Assembly: GCF_028679125.1 (NCBI RefSeq) | Contig: NZ_JAJRCG010000001.1 | Coordinates: 248,001-312,000 of the forward strand | Direction of reading: 5' to 3' | Length of the DNA stretch: 64,000 nucleotides | Source of the DNA: Methanoregula sp. | Lineage (GTDB): Archaea > Halobacteriota > Methanomicrobia > Methanomicrobiales > Methanospirillaceae | Part shown: piece by piece, positions 37,100-44,986 of the stretch | Position numbering within the stretch: position 1 is the first letter of the stretch | Layout of the letters: each line of letters starts with the position of its first letter | Made by a program: the position numbers and the translations under genes | Notes under the pieces: model-generated | What the model saw: the letters and a program-made list of their open reading frames with translations, nothing else | Told to the model about the DNA's origin: nothing | The model's database searches: none

Positions 37100-39466
37100 T
37101 CACTCACGGTACCGTTCGAGCAATCGCAAGCTGTAAGCTCCCCGTTGGAGACGGAACTCAATATCGTCCGCCATTATTTCAGGATCGTAATCCTTGGCTT
37201 CGTGGTTTAGCCAAATTATGTCACTGATGAAGCCTGAAAACGTCCGCTTGATCTCATCTTGTAACTCCGGTGTTACTAGGGAACTGTACGGCCGGTTCCA
37301 GAATCCCCCGTCAAGGAAAATTCCAGGTGAATGGTTAAAAATGTTCAGTATTTCCTCGTCGGGAGCGTATGAAATATATTTACTTGTCTTCACTAGTTTC
37401 TTGACTTCTATTTCGCCTTTTCCCATTTTAGAAAGGAAATTTTTCCGGATCAGGTCCATTGTTCGGTCATCGATCAGCTCTTCCATTATTGTGAAATTTT
37501 TTGAAGCAATGAATTTTTTCAAGCTTATGATCATGTCGCTTGCTTTCCCACCAAGATCTCGTGGTGAAAGTCGTTTTTCTGGGGAATATTTTTTCTTGAG
37601 GTAATAGAAAATCTTGGAAGTTGGCCAGTCCTTCGGATCGTCTTTCCTTTGGTTCAGGACTTGTGCCAATTCTATGAGTACCAAGTCCATTGGCTCAAGG
37701 TTATACGTTTTGAATATGGGATGGTTCGGATCGAAATATGCTACAAATTTTTGGGTTGAATTCTTCTCGATTTTTAATGGGCTACCTTCGATTGAGCCAT
37801 GAGTAATCTTATTGGCCGCTAAAGAAATTGGGACCTCGCCAAGTTCATCGATTTTGTACTCTTGGGATAGGAAAATATCCGGCTCAAATTTGAGGTCGCT
37901 CTTCGATGATATCGAATCACTTTGTGATTGTGTGCCTGTCCCGTTTTCATGGACACCTTCTGGTTGGGTTTGCGAAAGAGGTTGTTGGCTGGTTTTTGGT
38001 TTCTTACCTGCTGGGATTGCCAATGTAGGTTCTTGGCCTCCGGATGTCCGTTTATTCATCTCGGCGTACTCAACCGCTTCCCACCATTTCGTATCATCTT
38101 GGTATTCAGGATCCCCCTGTTCAAATTTCTCCACCCACTGCCTGATGGTAGAGTCATTCCATCCTTTGACTTTCCGGTCTGCCTCATTCCATTTACCGGG
38201 GACAAGCCAATATTTTCCTGGATCCTTTCCTGATCTGAAACCTTTGAACATTATTCCCATTGGGCTCTTATTTTCACCATATCCCATTTTCTTAGATATT
38301 TCTGGCCTTAGTGGGCCATCACCCCGAATATATCGTTCGAGTACCTTCCACCGCTTGTCTTTTTTCTCGAATGAATCTTTAGTATAAGTGACCGGGACAA
38401 AATCGATATCGAGCTCCCCGACAATGCGCCCACCCCAGAATGTTGTGTCGATAGGGTACTCTAACTCCTTATCTTCAGTCTGGGGATTTATCCAGCTAAA
38501 AAATTCTTTTGATTCCGGTTCGATAACTCTACCATTGCGGATCAGGTCAACACCAAATCCTTCCATATCGAAATAACGCAAAACTCCTAACCAGCCAGTG
38601 ACTTTTCTCTCTTTCACTACGACGCCATTCGATTCGCCGCATTGGGGACAAACAACTTTCGGGAGATCTTTTTGCGCTGAAACGGTGTCGATCCAATCCC
38701 AGCAATTCTTACAGTAATACTGCTCGCCAAATTTCTTGTCGATCGGCATCCAGGCATGAATGATCTCATCATTCTCGCGTTCGACGTACCTGTTCTTTCC
38801 CCAGATGCAATGACCCCAGCTGGCCAAGGGATCTTCATCGATAATGATATTGATCTTGCCTTTTTGGAGAATGGGACTATATGTCCTTGATAACCGCTTC
38901 TTGATGATTTTCTGTTTCCTAATTGTTTTAACACGATCGGCAAGGTTTGTTATTGTTACAATGGTTCCAGAATCGTTCTTATTTTTCTTATTAATTGCAT
39001 AAAGCGACCGGGAATAACTACCAGATTTTTCCATTTCGTTGAAATCGATAGTGACCGCTGTCCATTTCTTATCACCCATACGGGTTGTCATGACATTGGT
39101 TCTCCTACCGAGTCGGGCGGTTGCAATATTAAAACCCATGCCAAACAAACCTAGCTTAGAAAGGGGATCGTTCCCGGAGTACCCCGCCTTCAGGGCATTT
39201 TGGAGTTGTTTCGGTGTCATTCCCGGTCCGTTATCACGGATTTTTATTGAGACCTCGGGATCGTTTTCGAATTGGGTGGAACTTGGGAGTGTGATCCAAA
39301 TATTCCCACCCCCGGTCTCTTCGAGGGCATCAATTGAGTTATCTATTAACTCGGCAAGGCATTGCCAAGTATCAAACTCAATTTGCCCGAGCATCCGCAG
39401 GACTCGTGGATTCGGGGTGAGGTCAATTTCCCCGATCTTTTGTTTGCCGTTTTCAAGTTCCCCCAT
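37100..39466 (-). CDS. MORC-like GHKL ATPase with zinc ribbon
   Basis: The ATG at 39466 has GGAGTGG five bases ahead; the frame's first Met is four codons upstream. The 788-residue product starts with a GHKL ATPase: N-box LAELIDNSIDALEE, DNGPGMTPKQL, GLFGMGFNIATARLGRRT. A second half of the ATPase module follows with a zinc ribbon (CKNCWDWIDTV...VVCPQCG), then a central region, a Ser/Gln-rich linker and a C-terminal alpha-helical part. Prokaryotic MORC and paraMORC proteins are known partners of helicases and DNA methylases in restriction systems. It is followed at one base by the Mrr-helicase gene. Confidence 0.88.
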   Translation of the reverse strand: MGELENGKQKIGEIDLTPNPRVLRMLGQIEFDTWQCLAELIDNSIDALEETGGGNIWITLPSSTQFENDPEVSIKIRDNGPGMTPKQLQNALKAGYSGNDPLSKLGLFGMGFNIATARLGRRTNVMTTRMGDKKWTAVTIDFNEMEKSGSYSRSLYAINKKNKNDSGTIVTITNLADRVKTIRKQKIIKKRLSRTYSPILQKGKINIIIDEDPLASWGHCIWGKNRYVERENDEIIHAWMPIDKKFGEQYYCKNCWDWIDTVSAQKDLPKVVCPQCGESNGVVVKERKVTGWLGVLRYFDMEGFGVDLIRNGRVIEPESKEFFSWINPQTEDKELEYPIDTTFWGGRIVGELDIDFVPVTYTKDSFEKKDKRWKVLERYIRGDGPLRPEISKKMGYGENKSPMGIMFKGFRSGKDPGKYWLVPGKWNEADRKVKGWNDSTIRQWVEKFEQGDPEYQDDTKWWEAVEYAEMNKRTSGGQEPTLAIPAGKKPKTSQQPLSQTQPEGVHENGTGTQSQSDSISSKSDLKFEPDIFLSQEYKIDELGEVPISLAANKITHGSIEGSPLKIEKNSTQKFVAYFDPNHPIFKTYNLEPMDLVLIELAQVLNQRKDDPKDWPTSKIFYYLKKKYSPEKRLSPRDLGGKASDMIISLKKFIASKNFTIMEELIDDRTMDLIRKNFLSKMGKGEIEVKKLVKTSKYISYAPDEEILNIFNHSPGIFLDGGFWNRPYSSLVTPELQDEIKRTFSGFISDIIWLNHEAKDYDPEIMADDIEFRLQRGAYSLRLLERYRE

Positions 39467-39602
39467 TTTCCACTCCAAAAATTATTAAGTTATTGTTATA
39501 GGAAATGGGACGATTAATCTTTCTTAACTACCACTGAAGACAAGTGAAGGATTATAGGGTTTCGGTTGAAATATTCCGGTATTCCTATTGATACTCCTAA
39601 TA

Positions 39603-40013
39603 ATGGTTGACATATTCACTCCAGAGAAGCGTAGCAAGATCATGGCCTCGATAAAGGGGAAGGATACCAAGATCGAGCTCATGCTTCGAAAGGCACTTTG
39701 GAATGAAGGTATCCGAGGTTATCGCCTCAATGTTAAGCTTCCGGGTAAGCCGGATATTGTTTTTCCGAAATGTAAAATTGCAATTTTTTGCGATGGTGAT
39801 TTTTGGCATGGTAAGGATTTTGATGAATTGAAGAATCGGTTGAATCCGTACTGGATAGAGAAAATCCAAAAAAATATTGAACGTGACGAGAAAAATGATA
39901 CTCGCCTATTAAAAGAAGAATGGATCGTTTTACATTTTTGGGAAAGTGATATCCAAAAAAATTTGGAGGGATGCATTTCCAAAATCCAAAGAACAATACA
40001 ATTACAAGAATAA
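39603..40013 (+). CDS. vsr: Very short patch repair endonuclease (Vsr)
   Basis: Starting at the ATG at 39603, the 136-residue enzyme has the Vsr signatures: TPEKRSKIMASIKGKDTKIELMLRKALW, LPGKPDIVFPKCKIAIFCDGDFWHG (catalytic Asp and metal-binding region) and NIERDEKNDTRLL. It nicks DNA at T:G mismatches made when 5-methylcytosine deaminates. That fits a companion of the cytosine methyltransferase at 43162-44376. It lies on the plus strand between the two minus-strand operons and ends 12 bases before the REC-HEPN stop. Confidence 0.93.
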   Translation: MVDIFTPEKRSKIMASIKGKDTKIELMLRKALWNEGIRGYRLNVKLPGKPDIVFPKCKIAIFCDGDFWHGKDFDELKNRLNPYWIEKIQKNIERDEKNDTRLLKEEWIVLHFWESDIQKNLEGCISKIQRTIQLQE

Positions 40014-40025
40014 CGCGGTGAAAAC

Positions 40026-40871
40026 TTATTCTTTTGGAGTTTCAAGACTCCGAATGAATTTCGTTAGTTCATCAATTTGCAATGCTACAGTGTCAATTTT
40101 GTTGAGTAAATCTCTCAAGTCTGATCTATTAAATGGGCAGGGTTCGCCTGATGATATGAGTACTGTAGGGTTAGTTGGATCAATCTTACAATGGGCTAAT
40201 TTATTCCTTAAATCAGCCACCTGCATCAATTTACCTACCATTCCAGAAAATTTTGGATCTGTTTTAATATCATATTTGTCTAGGATTTTTGCCAAGACTT
40301 TCTTTTTCCCTTCTAATGGGAGATATGATCCTTCTAATACATAATCGTGGAAATCATCCCTGAGAACCACTTGGATTTTGAAATACTCAGCGAAAAATTC
40401 ATTCAATTTTAATTCAAGATCTATGACTTTGGAAATGACGAATCCGCGCAAGAAAATAATATTTTGACTCCGTCTAATATTTTTATCAATAATTAATTTC
40501 AATCTTTCAGCTACATCTTTTCCTTCCATAAATTCGATGAAGCCAAAACGACTGACTTGTTTCAAGAGTTCTACATCATTAGAAATTTCAGGAACGACAG
40601 AATAGAGAAGAATATCGATGAGTTTTTCCTTTTTACGAACTAGTTTAATTACATCAATTCCCGTAAATCCCTCAAAAATATTATAGTCTGTAACAATAAT
40701 TTCAATATTAGGATTTTGCTGGACGAATTCTTCTACCTTATCACCATATTCATCGTAAAGAAGGATTAAATTGTAACCTAATTCTTTGAGATGTTGCCTA
40801 ATATCATCAATTTGGTCATCAACTACTGATTCTTTATCTTCCACCCACACAATTGTAAAATCGTCGGTCAT
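40026..40871 (-). CDS. Receiver-HEPN fusion protein
   Basis: The 281-residue protein has two parts. Residues 1-125 look like a response-regulator receiver: an acidic pair in VWVEDKE, the phosphoacceptor candidate Asp62 in IEIIVTDYNIFEGFTG, and Ser91 in DILLYSVV. Residues about 140-275 are helical and contain ADLRNKLAHCK with Arg222 and His227. That is the R-x4-H motif of HEPN domains, which are commonly RNases. Phosphorylation or binding at the receiver could therefore gate a toxic RNase. It overlaps the stop of the dual-GHKL gene by four bases (ATGA). The N-terminal call is reasonable; the HEPN call rests mainly on one motif and the helical setting. Confidence 0.7.
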   Translation of the reverse strand: MTDDFTIVWVEDKESVVDDQIDDIRQHLKELGYNLILLYDEYGDKVEEFVQQNPNIEIIVTDYNIFEGFTGIDVIKLVRKKEKLIDILLYSVVPEISNDVELLKQVSRFGFIEFMEGKDVAERLKLIIDKNIRRSQNIIFLRGFVISKVIDLELKLNEFFAEYFKIQVVLRDDFHDYVLEGSYLPLEGKKKVLAKILDKYDIKTDPKFSGMVGKLMQVADLRNKLAHCKIDPTNPTVLISSGEPCPFNRSDLRDLLNKIDTVALQIDELTKFIRSLETPKE

Positions 40872-43162
40872 CTAAAAATTACCTCAAAACATGCCCCTAT
40901 TTCCATCCTCGGAATATTATTCCCAATAAATCTAATTTCACCTTTGTTCTGGCCAATAAGTTTATTGACATAAAATAATCCGAGGCCCGATCCATTCGTC
41001 GTTGTATATCCTCTGTCAAATATGTGTTTTAGTTTTGTGTCGGGGATACCGCTCCCGTTGTCAGAAATAAAAATATGCAGTTCGTCGTTTTGTATTTCAT
41101 ACTTGATTCGTATCCATGATGCCCCAGCTTTTCTCGAATTGTCAACCAAATTTTCGAAAATTATTGAAATTTCCAGCGGTTTAAACTTATATGGAAAAAT
41201 AAGGCTCTCATTTTCATATTTTATCTTTAAATCCTGTTTATTTCCAAGTAGAATCCGATCAAGATACTCTTTTGTGAATTGGACTAGATCACGTTTAATA
41301 GATTCAACTTTGGTATCGAACGATGCCAAACTGACATAACTTGATAATACCCGGATTTTATCATTTTCAATTTTGATATCATCAACTAAAGGTATCATCT
41401 CACTTGAGTCCTTTCCCTCTTTGATAAGCTGATTAAGTCTTTTAAGAATTCTCTCAATAGTAAAAGTTGTAATTTTTATTGTATGATTCAAGCTCATCAA
41501 GACATCTTTGTCTGCAGATACTGCTTGATCGAGAAAAAGTGAGGTCTTTTTGGTCGCCTCTAGATCTTCTACAATCTCAGCTTTTTCCTCCTCTAAAATT
41601 TTTATTCCAATGCGAGCTGCTTTCAATTGGCTTTCAATATATTTTCTTGCAGGTGTAGATTTTACGTGAACTTTCAGGGATTCAATGTTTTTCATTACTT
41701 CTGAAAGTTTTTCAACTTGTTTCTCCTTCGCAATCTGGAAAAGGTTAGGGTTTATTTCCAAATCTTTTTCGGGATCATTGACCATACCCACGAGTTTATT
41801 GATAAGTTTTAAGCTGTCCTCTTTAATTTCTTCCGGTGTTTTCGCATCGGAATCCCACTCTATGCCTTCGACGACATATCTTTCCAGTCTCCTAAGCACT
41901 TTTTTATGGAAAAAATCGTTCAGCTGGTTAAAGGCATCTGTCTTGATGACTCCTCCATCTCTGCTTGATACTTCTTTGAACCCGGGCTGGTAACCGTTAA
42001 CCTCGATGCGTCCCATTAATTCCCGATTCGAAAGATATCTTTTATATCCTTGCCCTTTCCTCCCTTCGAGCCCTAACCAATCATCACCCTCATCCCCGTA
42101 TGGGTGAACCCTGAATCGGTTTTTATACAAGAAAATTGAGCCATACCGGAAGGGTTGTAATCCCATTAACCTCGAGAATGCTTGTTTTGCTTCTTTATTT
42201 AGAAAAAAAATCTTAATATTGATATTTTTTAGAAGTCGATAATCATTTTTCTCTTCGAGACTGAAGATGAATTCATTTTTATCATGAATTTTCGTGACAA
42301 TTTTCTCACCCGTCTCATCTACTTGACAACTAATTTGGGTCGTTTTTATTCCAAGTTTTTCAAAAACAATATTTTTTATTATTCCATTAATGACTTTGAT
42401 ATCCCATTCTTTATCCCTTTTCTTTGAGTCTTCAATGTTTTTCTTATCGTCTTCAATGAATTCTTTAGCTTCTAGAGAAATCTCAATCTCGGCTATTTCA
42501 CCAATTTCTGAAGGATTTATTAATCTCTGGAGGTACCGCTTTAAATTTAATAATTTTTTATCATCCCAGTTATCATTCAGCGATGAGATAATTAGAATCG
42601 TACCGTTATTAAAATCCTCTTGGATATTGTAATCTTTGATTATGGTTCTACTGACTTTTTCATAATTCACCTTTATTGTGTGGAATTCTTTTTTTGGGTC
42701 TTCCTCAAATTTTTTCCAATTTAAATGAATTTGGTGATATTCTTTTTCCCCTTCTGTTTTCGTTAATAAAATGAGTTCGCTTCCCAAACGATCGCAAGAA
42801 AATCGGCCGATGCCTTTTTGGCCCGCAAATATCCGATTCCCAATAATTTTTTCACGATAATTTGGATTTTCCAGATCTAATGATTTTTCAAAATCTTTTT
42901 TATCAGAGTAACCGACGAAAAGCCATTTATTGAGCAAGTCGTCATACGACATCCCTGAACCGTCGTCAATAACAAGAATTCTAGATTCATTTAATTTATT
43001 TTCATCCTTAATGTTCTCGAAAATTATTCTTACTTTTTTTGCATTTGCATCATATGAATTTTTGACAAGCTCGAATATCGCCATTAAGTCGTTGGTTATC
43101 AGTTCACGTCCGATGATATTCTTTAAACCAGAGCTGATTTTGAAATCCAGTTCCCGATCCAT
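40868..43162 (-). CDS. Dual GHKL ATPase (Hsp90/HK-like sensor)
   Basis: The 764-residue soluble protein has two GHKL nucleotide-binding modules. The first (residues about 5-250) resembles Hsp90/MutL: ELVKNSYDA (31-39), DDGSGMS (66-72) and GQKGIGRF (114-121). The last (about 660-764) resembles histidine kinases: ENLVDNS (670-676), DNGSGIP (701-707) and GSGLGLF (724-730). Between them a coiled coil (about 490-560) ends in LNHTIKI, where about His560 sits where a phosphoacceptor would be. It is translated in overlap with the methyltransferase (TAATG) and the REC-HEPN gene, so it is probably the sensor that controls that protein. Low GC suggests transfer. Confidence 0.85.
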   Translation of the reverse strand: MDRELDFKISSGLKNIIGRELITNDLMAIFELVKNSYDANAKKVRIIFENIKDENKLNESRILVIDDGSGMSYDDLLNKWLFVGYSDKKDFEKSLDLENPNYREKIIGNRIFAGQKGIGRFSCDRLGSELILLTKTEGEKEYHQIHLNWKKFEEDPKKEFHTIKVNYEKVSRTIIKDYNIQEDFNNGTILIISSLNDNWDDKKLLNLKRYLQRLINPSEIGEIAEIEISLEAKEFIEDDKKNIEDSKKRDKEWDIKVINGIIKNIVFEKLGIKTTQISCQVDETGEKIVTKIHDKNEFIFSLEEKNDYRLLKNINIKIFFLNKEAKQAFSRLMGLQPFRYGSIFLYKNRFRVHPYGDEGDDWLGLEGRKGQGYKRYLSNRELMGRIEVNGYQPGFKEVSSRDGGVIKTDAFNQLNDFFHKKVLRRLERYVVEGIEWDSDAKTPEEIKEDSLKLINKLVGMVNDPEKDLEINPNLFQIAKEKQVEKLSEVMKNIESLKVHVKSTPARKYIESQLKAARIGIKILEEEKAEIVEDLEATKKTSLFLDQAVSADKDVLMSLNHTIKITTFTIERILKRLNQLIKEGKDSSEMIPLVDDIKIENDKIRVLSSYVSLASFDTKVESIKRDLVQFTKEYLDRILLGNKQDLKIKYENESLIFPYKFKPLEISIIFENLVDNSRKAGASWIRIKYEIQNDELHIFISDNGSGIPDTKLKHIFDRGYTTTNGSGLGLFYVNKLIGQNKGEIRFIGNNIPRMEIGACFEVIFR

Positions 43163-44376
43163 TATCTCATCGCCTTTAATACTCTTCCAGCTTGTTCAAC
43201 GAACAAAGGTGGTATGGCATTGCCAACCTGAGTGTACCGAGGAACCTCAGAAGTTCTTAATTTTCCCCCAGTTGTGTATTTATCCTTGAATTCAAACCAG
43301 TCATTGAATGATTGGAGACGGGCAAATTCCCTGACCGTAAGGACCCTCGGCTCTGAATAATGGATATAGTCGTCAGTTAACGTTGTAAGAGTCGGGCTAG
43401 GTTGGCCCGGGTCCATAATTGTGATACTTTGTTTCAATAGGTTGAGATTCTCTTTTGCAAGGTTACCTATGTTCTTATTCCGAGGATACGTATCCAAATA
43501 ATGTTGGAATCGCTCCATTGTATCATTCCTGTGGTTGACAAACCTGTGGCTATCAGGATCTTTCCGGTAGTCCCCTTTCATCACTTCTTGGTATTTGCCA
43601 ATCGTTGGCCCATACAGGCCGGCCTTAAAACTTTTTGTATCCGGTGATATTTTCTCACCGTGATGCCGTTCAAGGTCGGATATCGCCTCTTTTGCAGTGA
43701 CGGTTTGGGGCAATCCCTTATTCTTAAGGAATGATTCCTTGTTTTCCTTGAGTTTCCTAAAGAAGATACTCGCGTCCTTAACAGGGATACTCGCGTCCCC
43801 TCTCAATACCCCAACGAGAATAAACCGTTGCCGTCTCTGGGGTACCCCGTATTCAGAGAAATTGATTATCTCACTTTTTACGTTATAACCCATGGAATCA
43901 AGTTCAGCCTTGACAAATTCCGAGAATATTTTCCCATGGGATGATTTTTTCACGAATTTTGATGTAAACCCACGTACATTCTCGAAGAAAATCATTTTAG
44001 GCTTAACGATTTTCACGAATTCAAGGTATGAGTTAACCAGCTGGTTGCGATGATCTTGCTCATCCCGCTTTCCCGCAAATGAGAAACCTTGGCAAGGTGG
44101 CCCTCCTGCAATGAGATCAACTTTCCCTTCCAATGCTTGGAGATCCGCCCGGTGATCCTTAAGGACATCATTAATATCGTATGCTTTTTCCTCTAGCCAA
44201 CTTGGCCAGTGGAAATGCTTCTTATTATCAATCAAGTTATGTTTGAGGGTTGCAAATGCCATGGGGTTTTTCTCTATTGCGAAGAGGCCATTCCAACCTG
44301 CATTATATAACCCCAGGGAGAGCCCGCCACACCCTGAAAATAAATCGATATAATTTAACTTCGGGCTATGAGCCAT
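43162..44376 (-). CDS. DNA (cytosine-5) methyltransferase
   Basis: The 404-residue enzyme has all main C5-methylase motifs: I IDLFSGCGGLSLGL, IV GGPPCQGFSFAGKR with the catalytic Cys, VI FFENVRGF, VIII GVPQRRQRFILVG, and IX/X near RVLTVREFARLQSF and YTQVGNAIPPL. The target site cannot be told from sequence. It is the first gene of a coupled operon with the dual-GHKL and REC-HEPN genes. No stand-alone restriction enzyme is present, so cutting probably depends on the Mrr-helicase and MORC proteins. Confidence 0.95.
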   Translation of the reverse strand: MAHSPKLNYIDLFSGCGGLSLGLYNAGWNGLFAIEKNPMAFATLKHNLIDNKKHFHWPSWLEEKAYDINDVLKDHRADLQALEGKVDLIAGGPPCQGFSFAGKRDEQDHRNQLVNSYLEFVKIVKPKMIFFENVRGFTSKFVKKSSHGKIFSEFVKAELDSMGYNVKSEIINFSEYGVPQRRQRFILVGVLRGDASIPVKDASIFFRKLKENKESFLKNKGLPQTVTAKEAISDLERHHGEKISPDTKSFKAGLYGPTIGKYQEVMKGDYRKDPDSHRFVNHRNDTMERFQHYLDTYPRNKNIGNLAKENLNLLKQSITIMDPGQPSPTLTTLTDDYIHYSEPRVLTVREFARLQSFNDWFEFKDKYTTGGKLRTSEVPRYTQVGNAIPPLFVEQAGRVLKAMR

Positions 44377-44390
44377 GATACAAATTTTCC

Positions 44391-44410
44391 TTTTATACCT
44401 ATATTATATG
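44391..44410 (-). promoter_or_regulatory. AT-rich promoter of methyltransferase operon
   Basis: On the minus strand CATATAATATAGGTATAAAA lies directly before the methyltransferase ATG at 44376. The box near 44400-44410 would place the start a few bases before the ATG, giving a leaderless transcript. Confidence 0.45.
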
Positions 44411-44440
44411 TTTGGAGTGCGCGGGGTGAACGTATGTCAA

Positions 44441-44456
44441 GGGGTTAGCCCACGCG
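44441..44456. repeat. 16-bp direct repeat, copy 1
   Basis: GGGGTTAGCCCACGCG occurs here and again exactly at 44755-44770. The two copies flank the small membrane-protein gene 44468-44734. The inner AGCCCACGCG is also found inverted at 34078-34087, at the left end of the AT-rich island. Confidence 0.7.
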
Positions 44457-44467
44457 GCACCTGAGCG

Positions 44468-44734
44468 TCACTCCCTCCTCTTCCCCCGCCACAGCTGGAA
44501 GACCGAGATTCCCCCGGTAACCAGAAGCGCACCAATGAACACAAACCACCCTTTCCCCACCGCACAATCATACTCCGGCCCCATCGCAAAGATCTCCCCG
44601 CACCGGAATAAGATGGTAAAGACAATCACGAGGATCAGGGCAACCGACATGAACAGGCAGACCCAGTACCCGTACTTATGCAGGAATCCCTGACGGTCTC
44701 CGCTCACAGTAACAGGGAATAGAATCCGGTGCAT
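44468..44734 (-). CDS. Small membrane protein
   Basis: The 88-residue protein has two membrane helices (GYWVCLFMSVALILVIVFTILFRC and WFVFIGALLVTGGISVFQLW), separated by a short loop with one Cys, and a basic tail (RGKRRE). No family is recognised. It lies between two exact 16-base direct repeats just outside the island, as if it were a small insert or the remains of a hop. GC content here returns to that of the flanks. Confidence 0.6.
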   Translation of the reverse strand: MHRILFPVTVSGDRQGFLHKYGYWVCLFMSVALILVIVFTILFRCGEIFAMGPEYDCAVGKGWFVFIGALLVTGGISVFQLWRGKRRE

Positions 44735-44754
44735 GATAGATTGTTCCGTTCATG

Positions 44755-44770
44755 GGGGTTAGCCCACGCG
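44755..44770. repeat. 16-bp direct repeat, copy 2
   Basis: This is the second exact copy of GGGGTTAGCCCACGCG, 314 bases after the first (44441-44456). It bounds the small membrane-protein gene on its upstream side. Confidence 0.7.
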
Positions 44771-44874
44771 AAGGTAGCGACATCCAGACACGATGGTTCG
44801 TACATAGTATCTAATCCCCAACAGTTATTTTCACAACCGCACCCATCCTCGATTTGAGACCTTACTTCAGATTA

Positions 44875-44970
44875 CCCAGACACTGTCTGGGCATTCTGCG
44901 ACACCCATTACGGGGAGAATTCCCATTCCGTAGAAAATTCCTATTCCAGAGAGAACGCCTATTCGGCAGA
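44875..44970. repeat. Hairpin plus 18-bp tandem repeats
   Basis: CCCAGAC-ACT-GTCTGGG (44875-44891) is a perfect hairpin. It is followed by three contiguous 18-base imperfect units at 44917-44934, 44935-44952 and 44953-44970, sharing TTCC-ATTCC/CTATTC cores, with a weaker fourth unit at 44899-44916. They lie just after the stop of the minus-strand membrane regulator and could serve as its terminator or as a protein-binding array. Confidence 0.5.
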
Positions 44971-44986
44971 CTCTGTCTGTACAATC

